A stretch of 64,000 nucleotides of DNA. It comes from Rhodocyclaceae bacterium (GTDB lineage: Bacteria; Pseudomonadota; Gammaproteobacteria; Burkholderiales; Rhodocyclaceae). The translations under genes and the position numbers were made by a program. Below, piece by piece: positions 62,363 through 64,000 of the stretch (position 1 is the stretch's first letter; each line of letters begins with the position of its first letter). The DNA is taken from positions 19,335 through 83,334 of the forward strand of contig JAGRGD010000037.1 in NCBI GenBank assembly GCA_020445665.1, in the 5' to 3' direction. A model generated the notes under the pieces. The model searched no databases, was not told the DNA's origin, and saw only the letters and a program-made list of their open reading frames with translations.

Positions 62363-64000
62363 ATGGCCGGCCCGCGCGCCTACAAGCTGACCACGCCACT
62401 CGGCGAGGACGTCCTGCTCTTCTACCGCATGGAAGCGGAGGAGACGCTCTCGCGCATTCCCGAGTTTTCCCTCGAGTGCCTGTCCGAGAATCCGGCCATC
62501 GACCCCGACGCGATCCTGGCCAAGAACATCACGATCACGCTGCGCCTGCCCGATGAATCCCCGCGCGACTTCGCCGGCTACGTTACCCGCTTCGCCCAGG
62601 CCGGCATGCACGGTCGCTTCCATCGTTATCAGGCCACCGTCCGGCCCTGGACCTGGTTCCTGACGCGCACCTCGGACTGCCGCATCTTCCAGCACCTCAC
62701 CGTGCCCGAGATCGTCAAGCAGGTCTTCGCCGACCACGCCACGGCCGAGTTCGAGGACCGCCTGACCGCCACCTACCCGGTGCGCAAGTACTGCGTGCAA
62801 TATCGCGAGACCGACCACGCCTTCGTCTCGCGCCTGCTCGAGGAGGAGGGCATCTATACCTTCTTCGAGTACAGCGGCAAGAAGAACACCCTGGTACTGG
62901 CCGACTCCCTGGCTGCCCACAACCCCTTCCCCGGATACGCCAGCGTGCCCTTCGTGCGGCCGCGCAATATCGCCCGCACCGAAGTCGAGCACATCGCCCA
63001 GTGGCGCTTCCAGCGGGAGGTGCAGCCCGGCCGCTTCGTGCATACCGACTACGATTTCAAGAAGCCCGGCGTCAAGCTCGAAGCCAGCACCCTGATGCAG
63101 CGCAAGCACGAGCACGCCGACTACGAGGTCTTCGACTTCCCCGGCGAGTACTACGAGAAGGGCGACGGCGACGTCTACGTCAAGACCCGCCGCGACGAGG
63201 CCCACAGCGGCTTCGAGCTGGTCGACGGCGTGACCAACGCGCGCGGCATCGCCACCGGCTGCCTGTTCGCCCTGACCGACCACCCCCGCGCCGACCAGAA
63301 CCGCGAGTACCTGCTGACCCGCAGCGCCTTCATCTGCCAGATCGAAGGCTACGAATCGGACGAGCCGGTCAAGGGCGCCACCTACGACTGCCAGTTCACC
63401 GCGCTGGCCACCGACCAGCAATTCCGCCCGGCGCGCACGACCCCGCGCCCGATCGTCAAGGGCCTGCAGACCGCCGTCGTGACCGGCCCCGCCGGCGAAG
63501 AGATCTACACCGACGAATGGGGTCGCGTGAAGGTTCAGTTCCACTGGGACCGCTACGGTCAGATGGACGAGAACACCTCCTGCTGGATCCGCGTCTCCCA
63601 TCCCTGGGCCGGCAAGAACTTCGGCATGATGTCGGTGCCCCGCATCGGCCAGGAAGTGGTCATCGAGTTCATCGAGGGCGACCCCGACCGCCCCCTGATC
63701 ACCGGTCGCGTCTACAACGCCGATCAGATGCCCCCCTGGGACCTGCCCGGCAACAAGACCCAGACCGGCGTGCTCACCCGCTCCAGCCAGGGCGGCGCCT
63801 ATGGCAACGCCAACGCCATCCGCTTCGAGGACAAGGCCGGCGAGGAGCAGCTCTGGCTGCACGCCGAGAAGGACCAGCTCACCGAGGTCGAGCACGACGA
63901 GGACAAGTGGGTCGGCAACGACCGCCGCAAGACCATCGACCGGGACGAGACCACCCAGGTCCACCGCCACCGCACCGAGACGGTGGACGGCAACGAGACC
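62363..64000 (+). CDS. vgrG: Type VI secretion spike protein VgrG (TssI), 3' end outside window
   Basis: 546 codons are visible and the frame is still open at the window edge. The gp27-like N-terminal part includes GYVTRFAQAG, RPWTWFLTRTSDCRIFQ and YRETDHAFVSRLLEEEGIYTFFEY (core ETDHAFVSRLLEEEGI). The gp5-like OB fold contains DEWGRVKVQFHWDRYG and CWIRVSHPWAGKNFG, then PRIGQEVVIEFIEGDPDRPLITGRVYN (core RIGQEVVIEFIEGDPDRP). The start of the Gly/Asp/Thr repeat needle follows. It forms the trimeric tip of the type VI needle and may carry an effector. GGAGA lies before ATG 62363. Any C-terminal effector extension lies beyond the window. Confidence 0.96.
   Translation, partial: MAGPRAYKLTTPLGEDVLLFYRMEAEETLSRIPEFSLECLSENPAIDPDAILAKNITITLRLPDESPRDFAGYVTRFAQAGMHGRFHRYQATVRPWTWFLTRTSDCRIFQHLTVPEIVKQVFADHATAEFEDRLTATYPVRKYCVQYRETDHAFVSRLLEEEGIYTFFEYSGKKNTLVLADSLAAHNPFPGYASVPFVRPRNIARTEVEHIAQWRFQREVQPGRFVHTDYDFKKPGVKLEASTLMQRKHEHADYEVFDFPGEYYEKGDGDVYVKTRRDEAHSGFELVDGVTNARGIATGCLFALTDHPRADQNREYLLTRSAFICQIEGYESDEPVKGATYDCQFTALATDQQFRPARTTPRPIVKGLQTAVVTGPAGEEIYTDEWGRVKVQFHWDRYGQMDENTSCWIRVSHPWAGKNFGMMSVPRIGQEVVIEFIEGDPDRPLITGRVYNADQMPPWDLPGNKTQTGVLTRSSQGGAYGNANAIRFEDKAGEEQLWLHAEKDQLTEVEHDEDKWVGNDRRKTIDRDETTQVHRHRTETVDGNET

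Overview
The window is about 64 kb of GC-rich DNA with tightly packed, often overlapping genes. Gene content and order suggest a motile, respiring betaproteobacterium, probably of the Rhodocyclales (Thauera/Azoarcus type). This placement is inferred from the ybgC-tolQRAB-pal-cpoB-queE-queC block, hslVU, cytochrome c4, cobalamin salvage genes and type VI secretion, not from any marker search. No insertion sequence, prophage or CRISPR array was seen.

Layout. 1-3 kb: end of argS, a SPOR-domain protein, dsbA and a short-chain dehydrogenase. 3-6.6 kb (minus): an HD-GYP c-di-GMP phosphodiesterase followed by a hybrid histidine kinase, behind a sigma28-type promoter. 6.6-14.5 kb: cobalamin block with cobU on the minus strand and, diverging from it, a cobalamin riboswitch, btuB, btuC, btuD, a cobalamin adenosyltransferase, a degenerate CobL-like protein and a SUMT. 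14.6-20.6 kb: TerB-like protein, then minus-strand genes: a small secreted protein preceded by a c-di-GMP-I riboswitch and a sigma28-type promoter, alaX, an AEC transporter, hslVU and a duplicated STAS protein. 20.8-27.5 kb: the Tol-Pal envelope operon, two queuosine genes and tRNA-Lys with a near-consensus promoter and a terminator. 27.7-33.4 kb: small genes, glutathione reductase, cytochrome c4, CBS protein, cobT-cobS-cobC. 33.6-45.3 kb: an eleven-gene chain for surface polysaccharide/LPS, from a small phosphatase and MsbA to glycosyltransferases, an O-antigen ligase and a deacetylase, every junction overlapping or abutting. 45.3-50.9 kb: dgkA, then a PAS-PAS-GAF protein coupled to a six-PAS GGDEF-EAL protein. 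51.1-62.1 kb: a two-partner secretion pair (TpsB transporter, about 2,150-residue TpsA exoprotein) coupled to an exported WD40-caspase-like protein. 62.4 kb to the end: a VgrG cut by the window edge.

Two themes stand out. First, c-di-GMP and motility: an HD-GYP enzyme, a GGDEF-EAL enzyme with intact active and inhibitory sites, a c-di-GMP riboswitch, and two intergenic sigma28-like promoters with identical 11-nt spacing, one before the HD-GYP gene and one before the riboswitch. Second, the TpsB-TpsA-caspase locus, where an exported caspase-like protease with an intact His/Cys dyad and an EF-hand-type loop is coupled to a large beta-helical exoprotein. This is the best candidate for an undescribed system in the window.
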